Shown: one piece after another, positions 11,769 through 24,162 of the stretch
Numbering within the stretch: the first letter of the stretch is position 1
Layout: each line of letters begins with the position of its first letter
Source of the DNA: Strongylocentrotus droebachiensis
Lineage: Eukaryota; Echinodermata; Echinoidea; Camarodonta; Strongylocentrotidae
NCBI GenBank assembly: GCA_035222895.1
Contig: JAVYIG010007210.1
Coordinates: 41,554 to 105,553 of the forward strand
DNA length: 64,000 nt
Reading direction: 5' to 3'
Translations under genes and position numbers: made by a program
The notes under the pieces: generated by a model
Told to the model about the DNA's origin: nothing
What the model saw: only the letters and a program-made list of their open reading frames with translations
Databases searched by the model: none

Positions 11769-14700
11769 ATGTCTTCCGTTGATCCACGCAAGAGCCGTCC
11801 GAGATCGCGAGGTCCATATTTCCGTTATCGAGCTGATTCTTCTGCACCAGTACCGCGGACGTCAAGTTGGCGAAGCCAAAATAGCCGCCTAAATCATCAA
11901 GGAGAAGATGTCGATGATGGCGATGCAAGTTGCACCGGGAGTGCGTGGAGTGTCGGTGAGGTGTCGGTGGGTGAAATGGATGGAAACGATAATATTAACA
12001 TTGATGACGATAGTGCGTCCAGTGTCGGTGACGTACCGGTGGGTGAAATGGATGGAGACGACATTAACGTCGACTTTTCAGGGAGAATATCATCAGAAGA
12101 TGGCTGTTCTACAGCTGATTTTCTGCTCGGTGTTGATGATGATGTCAGTGTCACTTATGGGGATGATGATGATGACATCAACGACAACGTTGCTCTGGAG
12201 CTGGACCCTGCAATATCGGAAAGTGATGCCAGTGCATCACTCGATCAGGTTGATGATTTTGGTAGTGAATTTGAATCTGTATTAGAAGATCTACAGGACA
12301 GTAACGAAGCTCCCGGCCATAGTGAGGATCAGAATGATGGCAAAAAAGATAAACCACTGTACAACGGTTCTCGCTTGACTCTTAGTTTAAGTGTGCTGTT
12401 AATTGCAACTTTTGTAATGAGACATGGATTGTCTGGAGAAAGTGTTGCTGATCTGTTAACTTTGATCGAATTGCACTGCCTTAGTGACAATATATGTGTT
12501 AGCTCCCTCAGACTTTACAATAAGTTTCTGTCAAAACTGAAGTCTCCTGTGAAGTGTTATTACTTCTGTGAACATTGTTCAGCCTACTTTGGATTGTCGC
12601 TGCCAACCTCATGCCATGTGTGTAAGAGACAAACGGTGAGCAATGGGAACAATTTCTTCATCATGAACCCATTGGATAATGCCCTGAGATCCTCCTTTTC
12701 ACGTAAGTATAATGGTCTACCTAACATCGAACATCTTAAGCCTTAACGATTGAAAAAAAGTTCATAGAAAACAATTTAAAAATCTATTTAGATCTAGATT
12801 ATATTACCTAAGTAGGGTCTATAGGTCTAGGTCTAAGTCTATATCTAAATTAGGCCTAGGGTCTAGGTCTATAGTACTGAGTAATAGTAGACTCGGTAGA
12901 TGTTTAACACACAAACAACTTTATCCTGAATCACAATATATAATTTTGGGGAGGCCAGCTGTTTCGACTTTCGTGTCAGCAGAGCTTCTAATATAAGCAG
13001 ACACTTTTTACGCTGGAACTTGGAGACCTAACGTCAGGGTCTAGATCTTTAAACATTGATCTAGATCCATCCACTTTAGAATGCAGTTCTGCCAGGGTGA
13101 GAATGTTCCCCCAAGTATTTCCATTTCCTTTTCCTTGATTTCCAAGTCAAGGCACATTTGGATTGACATAATTGTATTATGAAAATTATATATTCTATAC
13201 CATACATGTACATGTATGATTTGAAGGTGAAAGGCAACAGAAATTATGTCACAGGCTGCAACAAAATATTTTGTGCATGCATGGTGTGTGATAAAGCGAT
13301 TCATACTAAGATGTACTGTGAGGGCTTTTTGAAATATATGGATTTCAAATTTGCAATAAAACTCATTAGAAGTCCTAATTTGGATGGAGTGTAAAAATAT
13401 TTGACACATCTTTTAAAGCATATGGAATGAAGTAATATTTAAAGCATTTAATTAACTTTCTTTTTCACTAAGCCAGCGACAATGTTAAAGTTATAGTTTG
13501 CATATTTGATTAGTTGTGATATTGTCACTAATATTAAGCGGTTTTCAGTCATTTTAGTTGAGCAACTTTGGTGCTGGTAACTGGTACCCCAATAAATTTA
13601 TAATGTTTTTTTTTTCTCAGGTAAAGACTTTGTGAAAAACCTCAGGTACAGATCAGAGAGAGTGAAACAACATGACAACAACATAGAAGATGTGCTAGAT
13701 GGTGACCTCTATAAGCGTCACTTCAACTCCGAAGGCTTCTTCCATGGGACTTCTCAAGACAGGCGTGAAAAGGAAATCCACATCTCTTTCCAAATCAACA
13801 CAGATGGAGTAGCCATTTTTAAGTCCAACAAAACATCCATGTGGCCTGTATACCTCGTCATCAATGAGCTGCACCCAAAATTGCGGTACGTATGAGAGGG
13901 ATTAAAAGGTGCATTGTACAGTACAGGACAAGTCAGAAATAGGATACACCTTGGAAATTGCCTATTGTTTAAAATACTGAATTGTAAATATTTCACATTT
14001 TCTGTTTTAGTACCTCTGCCTGTTTCTTTTTGTACCAAATTTGTTGAGAAACTTTTCACAGCTGAATATACAGGGGTCAATTTAGGTGATTGGGTAAAAA
14101 CCCATTTGCGCCAAAACAGTAATATGACTTGCCTGACATAGCCATTTCAAAGACTGCAATTTGAAAGTTATCTATACTTTGAAAAGGGGTCTGTCAGTTT
14201 GAAATTGTTTGACATGTACATGTACTGGTAAATTACACTTTTCACTTCCTTTTTTGGTGCCATGTTTGTTGGCCATCTTTACATGGTTGTCGAAACACAA
14301 GATTGGGTTCAAACCCCCTTGTTCTCTCCTACTCATCCTTCAAGTTGGTGCAAGTGGGTTTTTAATCCAGTAACAAAACCTTTATTTTTCAGTGAGGGAA
14401 ATCATAGCTTAGAAATTAAAAATTATATTTGGTGAATATTTATATAAGGCAAACTATTGTAACTCGATCATTTATTATAAAGACTGACAAATAGCAGTTA
14501 GCAAATTTTACTTCGTATGCAAAACCATCACCTCAAAAGAGCACCAACTTTTTTATGCAAGTTGCATTCTGACAATTGTAGAATAAAGGATAAATTTGAA
14601 TACATTTATTTGTTGAACGACTTTGCCTAGTACGTCACATTTATCACGAAATGGCGATGCCCATATCTTAATCTAAATCTATGCCTCTCTCATACATTTT

Positions 14701-17524
14701 GGTTTGGAAACTTGTGGATAAATGGGCAAGACAAGTAACACTCTCAGAACAGCCAAAGTTATTTCTTGGAGTTAGGTTTTCTTCAGTCACTATCTAAAAT
14801 GGGTGATGCATCATTTTGACTTTAAAAATTTCAAAGCCAGGTCAGTGACATCATCCGCAAGATTATACAATTATTAAGCATAAATGTCTTATGTGCACAT
14901 ATATGTACATGTACAATGTGTGGAATTTGCCAGTAATATCCAATATATAATTCTTTCTTGGATATCAGCCGAATGACGTTGCTTAACAATTAACTATTCA
15001 TTTTTTTTAAGGATCCATTCTTATTGTGTATTTACCACTCTGTCTATCTTGTTTTTGTTGTTGTTTTTTTCTAAACACAGGTATAGTCGTGCTGAGAGGA
15101 TATTTCTAGGTGTGTGGTATGGTACTGGAAAACCTTTCTTCAGGACATTCATGCAACCTTTTGCAGAATCATTCAAGGACATATTTGTGGATGGTAATTA
15201 CATATCTATGCCATATAATTAAAAAGGCACCACTTTATCAGTGTCTCACTGCGTACATGTACACCCTTACCAGTTTTATTACTCGCCGTGGGACTGTGGT
15301 GAGTGACCCGTTTGATCATTCTTATCATTTAATGCAAAAAATATTTTACCCATATACAACATGGATGCCATCAATTTCAATTTGACTGGTTTTTGAACAG
15401 CAGATAATTCCCCCAAGTCAACGCTATGCATGAGATTTCTTGAAATAGCAGATACTCCACACCGAAGTTTTATGTGGCTGCATGTATTCTACTCTCATAA
15501 GTGTACCGGTATATAAATACTAGAAAATTAAGGAAATGTATTTTGTTACCCTACTGTGCAATTCCTTTAACTCTTTGTGTGCCAAGTTCGCATTTTTGCA
15601 CAATTGTACTTATTAACTGTACAATCGTAATAATTCATTTCTCCTTAATGCTGGGGCTAGAGGATCTGAAAAACAACAATACTGCTTGTATCATGTCTGT
15701 AGACTAATATCCATCGTTCACGCCACTCAAAACTTTTTCATATTATTTTAAAAATTGAAAGAGAAAGATCTACTTTATGTGCTTCAAATTAATGTGGCAT
15801 TCAAAGAGTTAAAGCAGTGATTATCTATTTATTTTTAGTAAATACTATGTTATCATGTTGAATAATTGATTTTGTAGACTTTATCCCTACATACATGTAT
15901 GATTTTGTGTTTGAAATACATTGATCGATTTCACCTTAAAATGCCTTATCCTTCATATTTTTTAGGAATAAGACTACATGCGAATGGATTGGGTGATGTT
16001 GTTGTACGTGGGATACTTCTCAGTGCAGTGATGGACTCCCCTGCCAGATGTACCTTCCAAGAATTCACCCAATTCAATGGGAACATGGGATGCCCTTTTT
16101 GCCTTTCTCCAGGGGAGACGGTACGTACTGCTGGAGGTGGCCACACTCGTGCCTATCCCTACAATGCAGATGACTCATCTGGTCACCATGGCCTCCGAAC
16201 CCATGAACAAACTGTAAAGTTTGCATCGGAAGCCCAGCAAACAGGGAAGCCGGTTGGAGGAGTTAAAGGACATAGCTGGTTCCTGTTTGTTCCTAAGTTT
16301 AACATAATTGATAGCGTCACTGTAGATTATATGCATGGACTTATTTTAGGAGTTACAAAAATGCTTGTGTCATTATGGTTTGAGAAGTGCTATCATAGTG
16401 AAGATTTTTCCATTGGTAGGCAAGTTAAAGAGGTCGACAAGAGATTACAAAACATTTCTCCGCCCAACTGTATTTCAAGGATGCCCAGGAACATTGAAAC
16501 CCACATTAAATTCTGGAAGGCATCTGAATATAGATCGTTCTTATTATTTTATGCATTACCTTGTCTGTGGGGTATATTACCCAGTGAATACTTCCAACAT
16601 TTCTTGTTACTAAATGAATCAGCATTCATTTTATTGTCTGAAACCATATCTAATGAATCTCTTCTAAAAGCAGAACAAATGTTGAAACACTTTTGTCTTC
16701 GCATAGAGAGTCTGTATGGAAAAAGATACCAGACATGGAATGTCCACAGCCTTCTCCATTATGTAGAGAATGTGAGGCTTTTAGGACCTCTTTGGGCCAA
16801 CTCATGCTTTCCATTTGAGGATTTCAATGGGGATATAAAGAATCTATTTCATGGAACAAGAGGTGTATGTAGGCAAATTGTTAATGCTGTCTGTTTACAG
16901 CAAATTATTCCTAACTTTGAGGCATCTTTTTCCATAGGCTCAAGTGCTCGTGCTTTTTATGATCATCTGATGAGACATCGGTCTTGTAAATTGACTGAAC
17001 AAATTTCTGTCGGAGTGTCAGTAATTGGAACAATCAAAGAAAGTGATACGTGGCCCAATTTGTTATTTGCTGTAGGTCATGTAGTCCGCAAGGTTTATAG
17101 ATTTTCAAGGCTGTTTTTACGAGGAATGGTTATTCACTCCAAATCCTACTGGCCAGGTATTAAGCGCAATAGCTTTACTGTGGAATTTTTCAGAAATGAT
17201 AGGCAAATATGTTATGGTCAAGTTAATTACTTCTTGAAATGTTACATTTCGTGCCTCAACCCCACATTTTGTGATGAAAGCTGTGATTGCCACACCCCCC
17301 TTTTCTTTGCTGTTGTGCAGGAATTTAAGTGTCACAGTTTAGTGCTATCCTCAGATAATTACACCAATGCAACTGCAAGTAATATTTTGCCTGTACAAGT
17401 GAATAGCACAGAAGAAAAGATTATCAATGTACTGAATATAAGAAAGAAATGTGTGTCTGTAGATATTGGTGATAAAGAAGTAGGATTTGTATGTAGATTT
17501 CCAAACCTACATGAGAAAGATTAA
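11769..17524 (+). CDS. TNP2-like transposase of an EnSpm/CACTA DNA transposon, intact, four exons
   Basis: Exons 11769-12702, 13621-13885, 15081-15193 and 15966-17524 all have GT-AG borders and matching phases (1,2,1). Their total of 2871 nt encodes 956 aa with no internal stop. An in-frame TGA sits two codons before the ATG. The N-terminus is acidic, with two tandem repeats of about 27 residues (SVGEVSVGEMDG and SVGDVPVGEMDG). Next come a hydrophobic helix (LSVLLIATFVMRHGLSG), a CEHC-x11-CHVC zinc ribbon (about 267-285), and the Transposase_21-type core: NTDGVAIFKS (D373), WPVYLVINELHPKLR, VMDSPARC (D461), CPFC, and DYMHGLILGVTK. A C-terminal block like DUF4218 (NVHSLLHY, GPLWANSCFPFEDFNG) follows. 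The role is inferred to be cut-and-paste transposition in the nucleus. It could be an active element or a domesticated copy; terminal inverted repeats were not found. Confidence 0.85.
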
Positions 17525-18540
17525 TTCTTTGTATACCGAAATATACTAGCTGTTACGTGCAATTCATGTAGCTGTGCAAATTGCATCCGTGACACTTTGA
17601 GAATTTAAGTAGAATTTCAACCTTCACAGGTAGATACTACATGTACTGTAAACTTTCAATGAATCTTAATTATACACCTTGGCTTTGCATGTACTCCTTT
17701 TCCTGAAACAATATATTACTCCAGGAAATGTTATACTGGCAAGTTTTAAGCAAAATTGATACTGGCAGTGAAAAAAAATACATGTATAACAGGAGCGCAG
17801 ACCTATTTAGTTCTGGTAAACCTTCAAAGAGCTGTGGTAAACCAATCAAACACAAAAAAGTCACTGCAAGGAATTTTCACTTTTACCTGAGCAAATCTAA
17901 AGAGAGCTCTAGTTAACTGATACCAGTATGTAAAATTGACACTTGTTCTTATTTCTTTTCTACAAGTGCTTGATATTGTGCACTTATGTCATATGAAACT
18001 GAACTCTTTTTTTTTGGGGGGGGGGGGGGGAGGGGGGGGGGGGTAAGTCATTCATTTAAAATTTGTTTTCATTGTTTTGTTTCTGTCATAACATTTTGTC
18101 AAAGCCTAAAAAATTGTTAAACTGCATCTATGATCTATAAAATGAGGTTTTATTTTCCACAGTCCCACATGTACATTTATCATACCTCAATATTTTCAAA
18201 GATATCAACAAAGAATTCAAATACATGCAGTTTGTCTTTGAAAAACTGTTGTTAACAAATTATCTATGGTGATGTGGATGTATCCATACTGAAATGAACA
18301 AACTGAAAATCAGCACAATGATATACATTATACATGTATATGTTGTTGGCAATTGTTAACATATTATTAAATGGATATATTCCAACATCATTCATAACTT
18401 GCTGCCTTTGTATAATTCATTTTGAAAAGTTCTACATAGAAGAAAGCCGGTGTTCAGTGCAAGAAATGAAAGAGTTACGTGTAAAGTATGCATGTTTTGT
18501 TTGTCTCGTGATCAGTGTACCACTCACGTTTTAAGGAGGT
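17525..18540. other. 3' flank of the transposase gene
   Basis: AT-rich non-coding sequence with a G-rich tract at 18017-18044 (G run interrupted once by A). No clear poly(A) signal close to the stop and no CACTA-type inverted terminus could be recognised. Short ORFs lack family features. Confidence 0.4.
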
Positions 18541-18680
18541 GCTCATCAGGACCAAGCTAATTAATTACCTCGTTATACAGAACACATTAGTTTGCACATA
18601 TTTGAAATTAGGACCAGGAGAATTGCCTCATTAAAACATCTTGATGTATCTGTGCTCGTTTTAATGGGAGTGGACTGAAA
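18541..18680. repeat. Dispersed repeat, copy B
   Basis: Same order of blocks as 1965-2118: AGGACCAAGCTAATTA, TACCTCGTTATA, GAATTGCCTCATT, AATGGGAGTGGACTG. The two copies are in the same orientation, about 16.6 kb apart, and clearly diverged. Confidence 0.6.
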
Positions 18681-18924
18681 TTTGTTAACTTACATTTTTT
18701 ATGATGTTCTCTACAAGAGAAAAATCATGACTGCTAAATGTAATACCATTAATTATTAACATGTTCCAAATATATACGTGAGGTCAGTTGTTAAAAGAAA
18801 AGTGTAACGCATGCTATGATTATATTGGTACTGACTCTTGACTATGGTGAAAACTATATTGCCCTTGTTTTGTTAAATGAGATTGAAATCTTCAGAAAAA
18901 ATTGGAAAAAAGGAAAAAAAATAT

Positions 18925-19380
18925 ATAAAAAATAGCCTGTTAAAAGAAGTAGACAAAATAGTTCAAAAATATATACAAACTTCTTTAGTTTTAAAAAAAT
19001 ATTTAAAAAATAGCCTGGCAATGTGAGATGAAGTAGGAAAAATAGTTTTAAAATATATAAAAACTTTTTAAGTTTTTAAAAAATATAAAAAAAATAGCCT
19101 GGCAATGTGAGATGAAGTAGGAAAAATAGTTTTAAAATATATAAAAACTTTTTAATTTTTAAAAAATATAAAAAAAATAGCCTGGCAATGTGAGATGAAG
19201 TAGGAAAAATAGTATAAAAATATATAAAAACTTTTTAAGTTTCTAAAAAATATAAAAAAAATAGCCTGGCAATGTGAGATGAAGTAGGAAAAATAGTATA
19301 AAAATATATAAAAACTTTTTAAGTTTCTAAAAAATATTAAAAAAATAGCCTCGCAAGAAAGGAAAGGTTGTAAAATAGAG
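18925..19380. repeat. 84-bp AT-rich tandem repeat
   Basis: TAGCCTGG-type anchors occur at 18933 (diverged), 19011, 19095, 19178, 19262 and 19346 (diverged), so the period is 83-84 bp. The unit contains GGCAATGTGAGATGAAGTAG followed by long A/T stretches (TATATAAAAACTTTTTAA). Further A-rich AAAATAGT motifs and a TAGTCTATTTTTT fold-back continue to about 19520. Confidence 0.9.
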
Positions 19381-20104
19381 AAAAAATAGTCCACCATTTG
19401 AAAAATAGTATTAAAATAGTCTATTTTTTCTCTATTTTTTTAGAAAAAATAGTATAAAAATAGTCCATCTTTTGCAAAAATAGTCAAAAAATAGAAAAAA
19501 AATAGGGAAAAAATATATTTTCTCACTCAAAAAAACTACTAGGGTTTGTTTAAAGAGAGAAATGGGAAGACGTAAAGCAAATGAAAATGATTAAAACATA
19601 CAGTTTGGCTCCGGTCAATGTGCTGTTACTAGGCCTGTATAGCTAGAGTGCAAATCGTCATTTTACCGTGATCTACTCTCTTCGCTCGCTCGCCTAGCTA
19701 CGTGATTCTTCTCCCGGGTAATACTTCACAGTTCGATCAGAGCATTGCGTTTTAAAGATTTTAAAGATATGGGACGCCCGGTCTCCCTGGAAATAAGTGT
19801 TGCTCCCCACCCTTCCAAAATATGGAAATAATTTCTTCTCAAACGCACATTTAAAAAAAAATGAATTAATATTGTCTTAACTCATTAGGAAAAGGGAGAC
19901 AGTATGGAAATTATGTAATTTTCGCTCAGTCGCCACGTGAAATGTTCAGCAATAATTTACCACGGGCATTACTTGCTACTAGGTTGCAAGTTTTTCACTG
20001 CAAAATGCAATATAATAATAATAATAATAATATTTTAAAGTCTAATCCAAATTTTATTAAACCGAAACTGATGTTTTTTTGCCCAATTGATCGTGAACCC
20101 GGCA

Positions 20105-20480
20105 CTTATCGCTCCTGAAAACGGGCACTTATTTGAATGAAAAGGGGCACTTATGTTTGTTTGTTTTGTTTTATTTCCACTTGTTCATAACAATACAAAG
20201 AAAAGAAAAAATATAATGAATAACATGTAAGTTTGACAAAATTTGTTTCTAGTTAAAATAAAAGTTTCATACAAAAGGAAAAAGCAGGAGACCACATAAT
20301 AAAGGAAAATGAGAACTTGTCGAAGTAAAAGGGGCACGTGTCCACATAAAAGGGGCACTTGTCAGAGTTGAAAAGGGGAAGAGGCACTTTTACAAATTAA
20401 TAGGGGCACTTCTCACAGTAAAAGGGGCACTATTCCTATGTAAAAAGGGGCACTTTTACGGGTGCTTGAAAAAATGGGAG
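20105..20480. repeat. Irregular AAAAGGGGCACTT minisatellite
   Basis: At least eight copies of a GGGGCACTT core lie at uneven spacing (e.g. GAAAAGGGGCACTTATG, TAAAAGGGGCACGTG, ATAGGGGCACTTCTC), interrupted by about 130 bp of AT-rich sequence. It ends in a G10 run. Confidence 0.65.
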
Positions 20481-20550
20481 GGGGGGGGGGGCACTGTGCC
20501 CACCTGCCCACCGGGAGGGCCGCGTCTGAATACTGTAAATCCATATATTT

Positions 20551-20601
20551 CTTCTTCTTCTTCATTCATTCTTCTTCTTCTTCTTCTTCTTCTTCTTCTT
20601 C

Positions 20602-20640
<39 letters not shown>

Positions 20641-20712
20641 GTCGTCGTCATTATCATCATCATCATCATCATCATCATTTCCTTCTTCTTCTCAGTCTTC
20701 TTCGATCGGCAT
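20551..20712. repeat. Compound (TTC)n/(TCA)n microsatellite
   Basis: A TTC array runs into a TCA array, a short TCG interruption, a second TCA array and more TTC. The serine/histidine-rich ORFs through it are artefacts of the triplet repeat. Confidence 0.9.
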
Positions 20713-21100
20713 CTTCATCTGATATTCCGAAGTTAGGCTTTTTCTTCCTCATCTTCTTCTTCGGGGGCTTTGGGGGAGGGGGAGTTACCAGGTTGCCCGA
20801 TAAAGAGGTACCGTATTATAGCTCCCTTAGGCCTCAGCAGAAAGTTTTTTTTTTTTTTTTTTAACCGTTTTTTTTTAGAGAAAAAGGTGTAATGAATAAA
20901 AAAGAAAAATGTATTAAAGTATTCGAAACTGAAAAATACAGTCAGCCTCAAGACGGAGAGAGAGAGAGAGAGAAAAAAGATTTTCGACCGACCCATGTTT
21001 TTGCACCTAAAGGGCAATGCAAGTTTGCAACATTCTTTTTTTAAAGGCCTTATTGTAGAACTGCATGGAACCACTGCTCGACGAACAAACCATCGCATTT

Positions 21101-21102
<2 letters not shown>

Positions 21103-21131
<29 letters not shown>
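21103..21131. repeat. C29 homopolymer run
   Basis: An uninterrupted run of 29 C, close to a T-rich tract and the telomere-like repeat. The complementary G strand could form stacked quadruplexes. Confidence 0.85.
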
Positions 21132-21134
<3 letters not shown>

Positions 21135-21193
21135 TCCTCAATTACTACCTCTCCACCGCCGGGATTTTTTTTTTTTTTTAAAGAGGTCTTGAT

Positions 21194-21240
21194 TTAACCC
21201 TAACCCTACTTCTAACTTCTAACCCTAACCCTAACCCTAA
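21194..21240. repeat. Interstitial telomere-like (CCCTAA)n tract
   Basis: TTAACCCTAACCCTA, then a diverged CTTCTAACTTCTAA, then AACCCTAACCCTAACCCTAA: about seven units of the TTAGGG telomere repeat read on its C-rich strand, two of them degenerate. The window continues with unique sequence on both sides, so this is internal, not a chromosome end. Confidence 0.85.
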
Positions 21241-21337
21241 GCTTTCCCATAGGCTCAACACAATCTGTACCGCATAAAAAACTAACGCCGCCGGGCTCCA
21301 CCACCGGTGCCCCTCGAGGTTCGGCACGGTGCATCAA

Positions 21338-21363
21338 AGCTAGCTAGCTAGCTAGCTAGCTAA
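21338..21363. repeat. (GCTA)n microsatellite
   Basis: Six tandem AGCT/GCTA units, self-complementary, just before a CpG-bearing stretch that ends at a strong GTAAGT donor (21543). Confidence 0.8.
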
Positions 21364-23802
21364 GAAAGAGCGACGCGAGTACGACTTTGTCCATATTGCA
21401 CAATGCGTTGTTATGGAATGGCGTTGTGCACACAGCTACATGTACACGCTTTACAACGGATTTGAAAATGTGTTCGGATTGTAATGTTTTTTCTTATCTC
21501 ACTGGGGCAATGGATTTATGATGTGATTTTAGGAATTTGAAGGTAAGTCTCATCAGTTTGTCACCTGTATTGATACATTTTTTGAAGGCCAGTTTTTAAA
21601 CAAGAGTCCATATCACTGATATCGTATTCGTATTTCGTAGTAAATTACGCCACTGCCCGTTGGTCGAGCAGCTGCTATTCAGGAACGGTCTTGCCATCTC
21701 ATCGCAGCCAGAGTTCGGGCGTCTGTGGCCAGTGCTTGTGTGTCCGACAGTGGTAGGATGTGGGGGTTACATTACAAAGTGTGTGCCCGGACACTTTTTT
21801 AACGCTTGACTTTAGGGTTTTGTTTAACGAAATTAACTGTTATTAGTACATGAATGGCTTCTATTTTTCAGTGTTTATCATGTTTATGTATAATTTCGAA
21901 TTTCGATACAAGATTTAAGAAAATAAGAGGGCAACTTTGAACTTGAGGAGTCCTGAATTTAAAATGATTGACATGTTTATCTCCTTCACTTTTCATGAAC
22001 TGGTAAAGTCAGAAAATCTTATGACTGATATATTTTTCTTCTTTAAATGACAGTGATTGTTAATACTATAATAGACAGGTTTAAATCTGAAAGCCTGTTT
22101 GGTCAGACTAAGTGATTTTTATAATATGAAAGTCAGTTAAACTTGATTTTAAAGAAACATTGTGTAGATCTAGATCCTACTCCTAGGCCCTAAACTTTTT
22201 AAAGAATTGTGGAGCAAAAGGAGTGAAAGATCTAGACCTCTAGCTATAGTATATAATGGTAATGGTTAGACTTATGGTTTTCATACTTGTACATGTTACT
22301 CACTTAAAACAATTTGATTACATAATGTATGATGTAGATCTACATTGTTTTTGTTTTATTTTGCTTTATTTTGTTAATCGATGTTTTGGTTTGTGTTGCT
22401 TTGAGTATGTAAAATGATTTAATCATTTCAGTGCAAACATGTTTGTACATGTTTGTCAGGTGTCTTTGACTGCTTTAAACCAACAAGGTATGTACTACTG
22501 TATGTACAGTAGATGAGCTGGGCCGCTTGTAATTGAAATGTGAGCCAGCTGTCATAAAGAATGAAATGTTTGTCAGTTGCTTTGCATGGAACAGGCAGGC
22601 GCTGACAGGGTTCAAGTTAGCTTGGGGCCTAGTTATGGGGTCTAACCCACTTTTCTACAGGTAATAGAAAACAATAATTCAGTAATGTACTTACAATGTT
22701 CATACTGAAGAAAAATGAAATATTTGCCTTGGTGAATTATGTGTTGTGATGTTTCCCACATGTAGGCTAATTCATCATTCTAATCAACCCCAAACAGTTC
22801 AGTGTCTCCTTTTACTTTGTTTTAGTGACATTTCAGAATGATAATTAAGAATGACACATTGTTTATCGTACATGAGGAGAAAGAGCAAAAAATCACAGGT
22901 AATTTTGTGTAAATTTCTAATGCAGTACAGTGTGCTTTTCATGAATAAGAACGATTCAATTGTATGTACAATATGTAATGTAATCATTACAGTCTCTAAA
23001 TTGGCAAAGCAATGTGAAATTTATAATCACTATAATTTTTTATTTTTTTATTTTTTTATTTTTTTATTTTTTTATTTTTTGGAGGGGGGGGGGGGGTTGA
23101 ATTTAGTAATTTTTATTCATATTGTCATCGGTTCATTTCATACTGTAATAAAAAAAAAAAATTGTGGAACTATGCAGGATTTGAAAATAATAACTTACAA
23201 GTGCCAATTTGAGGGAGAAAAAGGAGATTAACACTGTATTCAAAGACCTTTGTACATAATACTTTGAACTGCTATGGGTTAAAACAAATTATGTAAATTT
23301 GAAAGAAAGAAAAAAATTACTTGGTTAAATCATGGATCTACTAAGATTGCTTCTACTGTAACTGTATACATATTCATTATGTACATGTATTTATTTGAAA
23401 AAAATTGGCCTTGAGTGCAATTGTGCTGTCCTCATACATTGTAGGCCTACTGTAGATGTCATGTACAAACAGTACAATGAGAAAGTTTTTAAATGCATCT
23501 CTTTCAATAAATTACATGTACTGTACTACAAGTATGTAGATAGTTTGAAGTGGACTAAATTAGATCTTTTGTTTAGGATATTAGTTTGACCCATCTACAT
23601 TCTACAGTAAAAGATATCTATTAGAGTTGAACATGATTTATTGCCTTTGTCATGCTAAGCATTCAATTACATGGAGCAGGTATCACTATTGATCATGACC
23701 TTATTGTATCAAGGGAACTGATGATTGATTGTCCTGTGTTATTGTGTTGTTGGCAGAGGACTTTATGTTATTTGTCAAACAATACCACTCATGATCAATT
23801 GC

Positions 23803-24162
23803 AATAGGCCATTTTCGTAATGTAACCAAATTTAATGCATACGTACATGTATTTGTGAAGTGCCTCAATACAATTTATTTCTTTCACCTGATATTAAAGA
23901 ATAATAGTATTTCAATAGACAGAATTCGAACTGCCATACCGGTACATTAGTTGTTGCCAGGGTACAGTGTACGACAAACATTATGGGTGACCTACCTACA
24001 TGTACATGTAGCATCACTTAATATATGCAGTTTGCATTCTGACTATTGAAATACTATTATTCTATTATTCAGTTGAATGAAATAATTTGTATTGAGGCAC
24101 TTCACAAAGACTTATGCATTACCAGTAAATTTGTTTACCGTACATTACGAAAATGGCCTATT
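23803..24162. mobile_element. Palindromic MITE with ATAGGCCATTTTCGTAATG ends
   Basis: A 360-bp fold-back. Left arm: ATAGGCCATTTTCGTAATGT, GTGAAGTGCCTCAATACAA, AATAATAGTATTTCAATAG. The right arm mirrors each in reverse order and ends CATTACGAAAATGGCCTAT. The arms exceed 100 bp. Flanking TA is compatible with a mariner-type target, though this is not certain. Confidence 0.85.

Noticed and set aside
20462..20722. Poly-Ser/His ORF
   Set aside because: Direct translation of the TTC/TCA microsatellite; no start context, no other domain.
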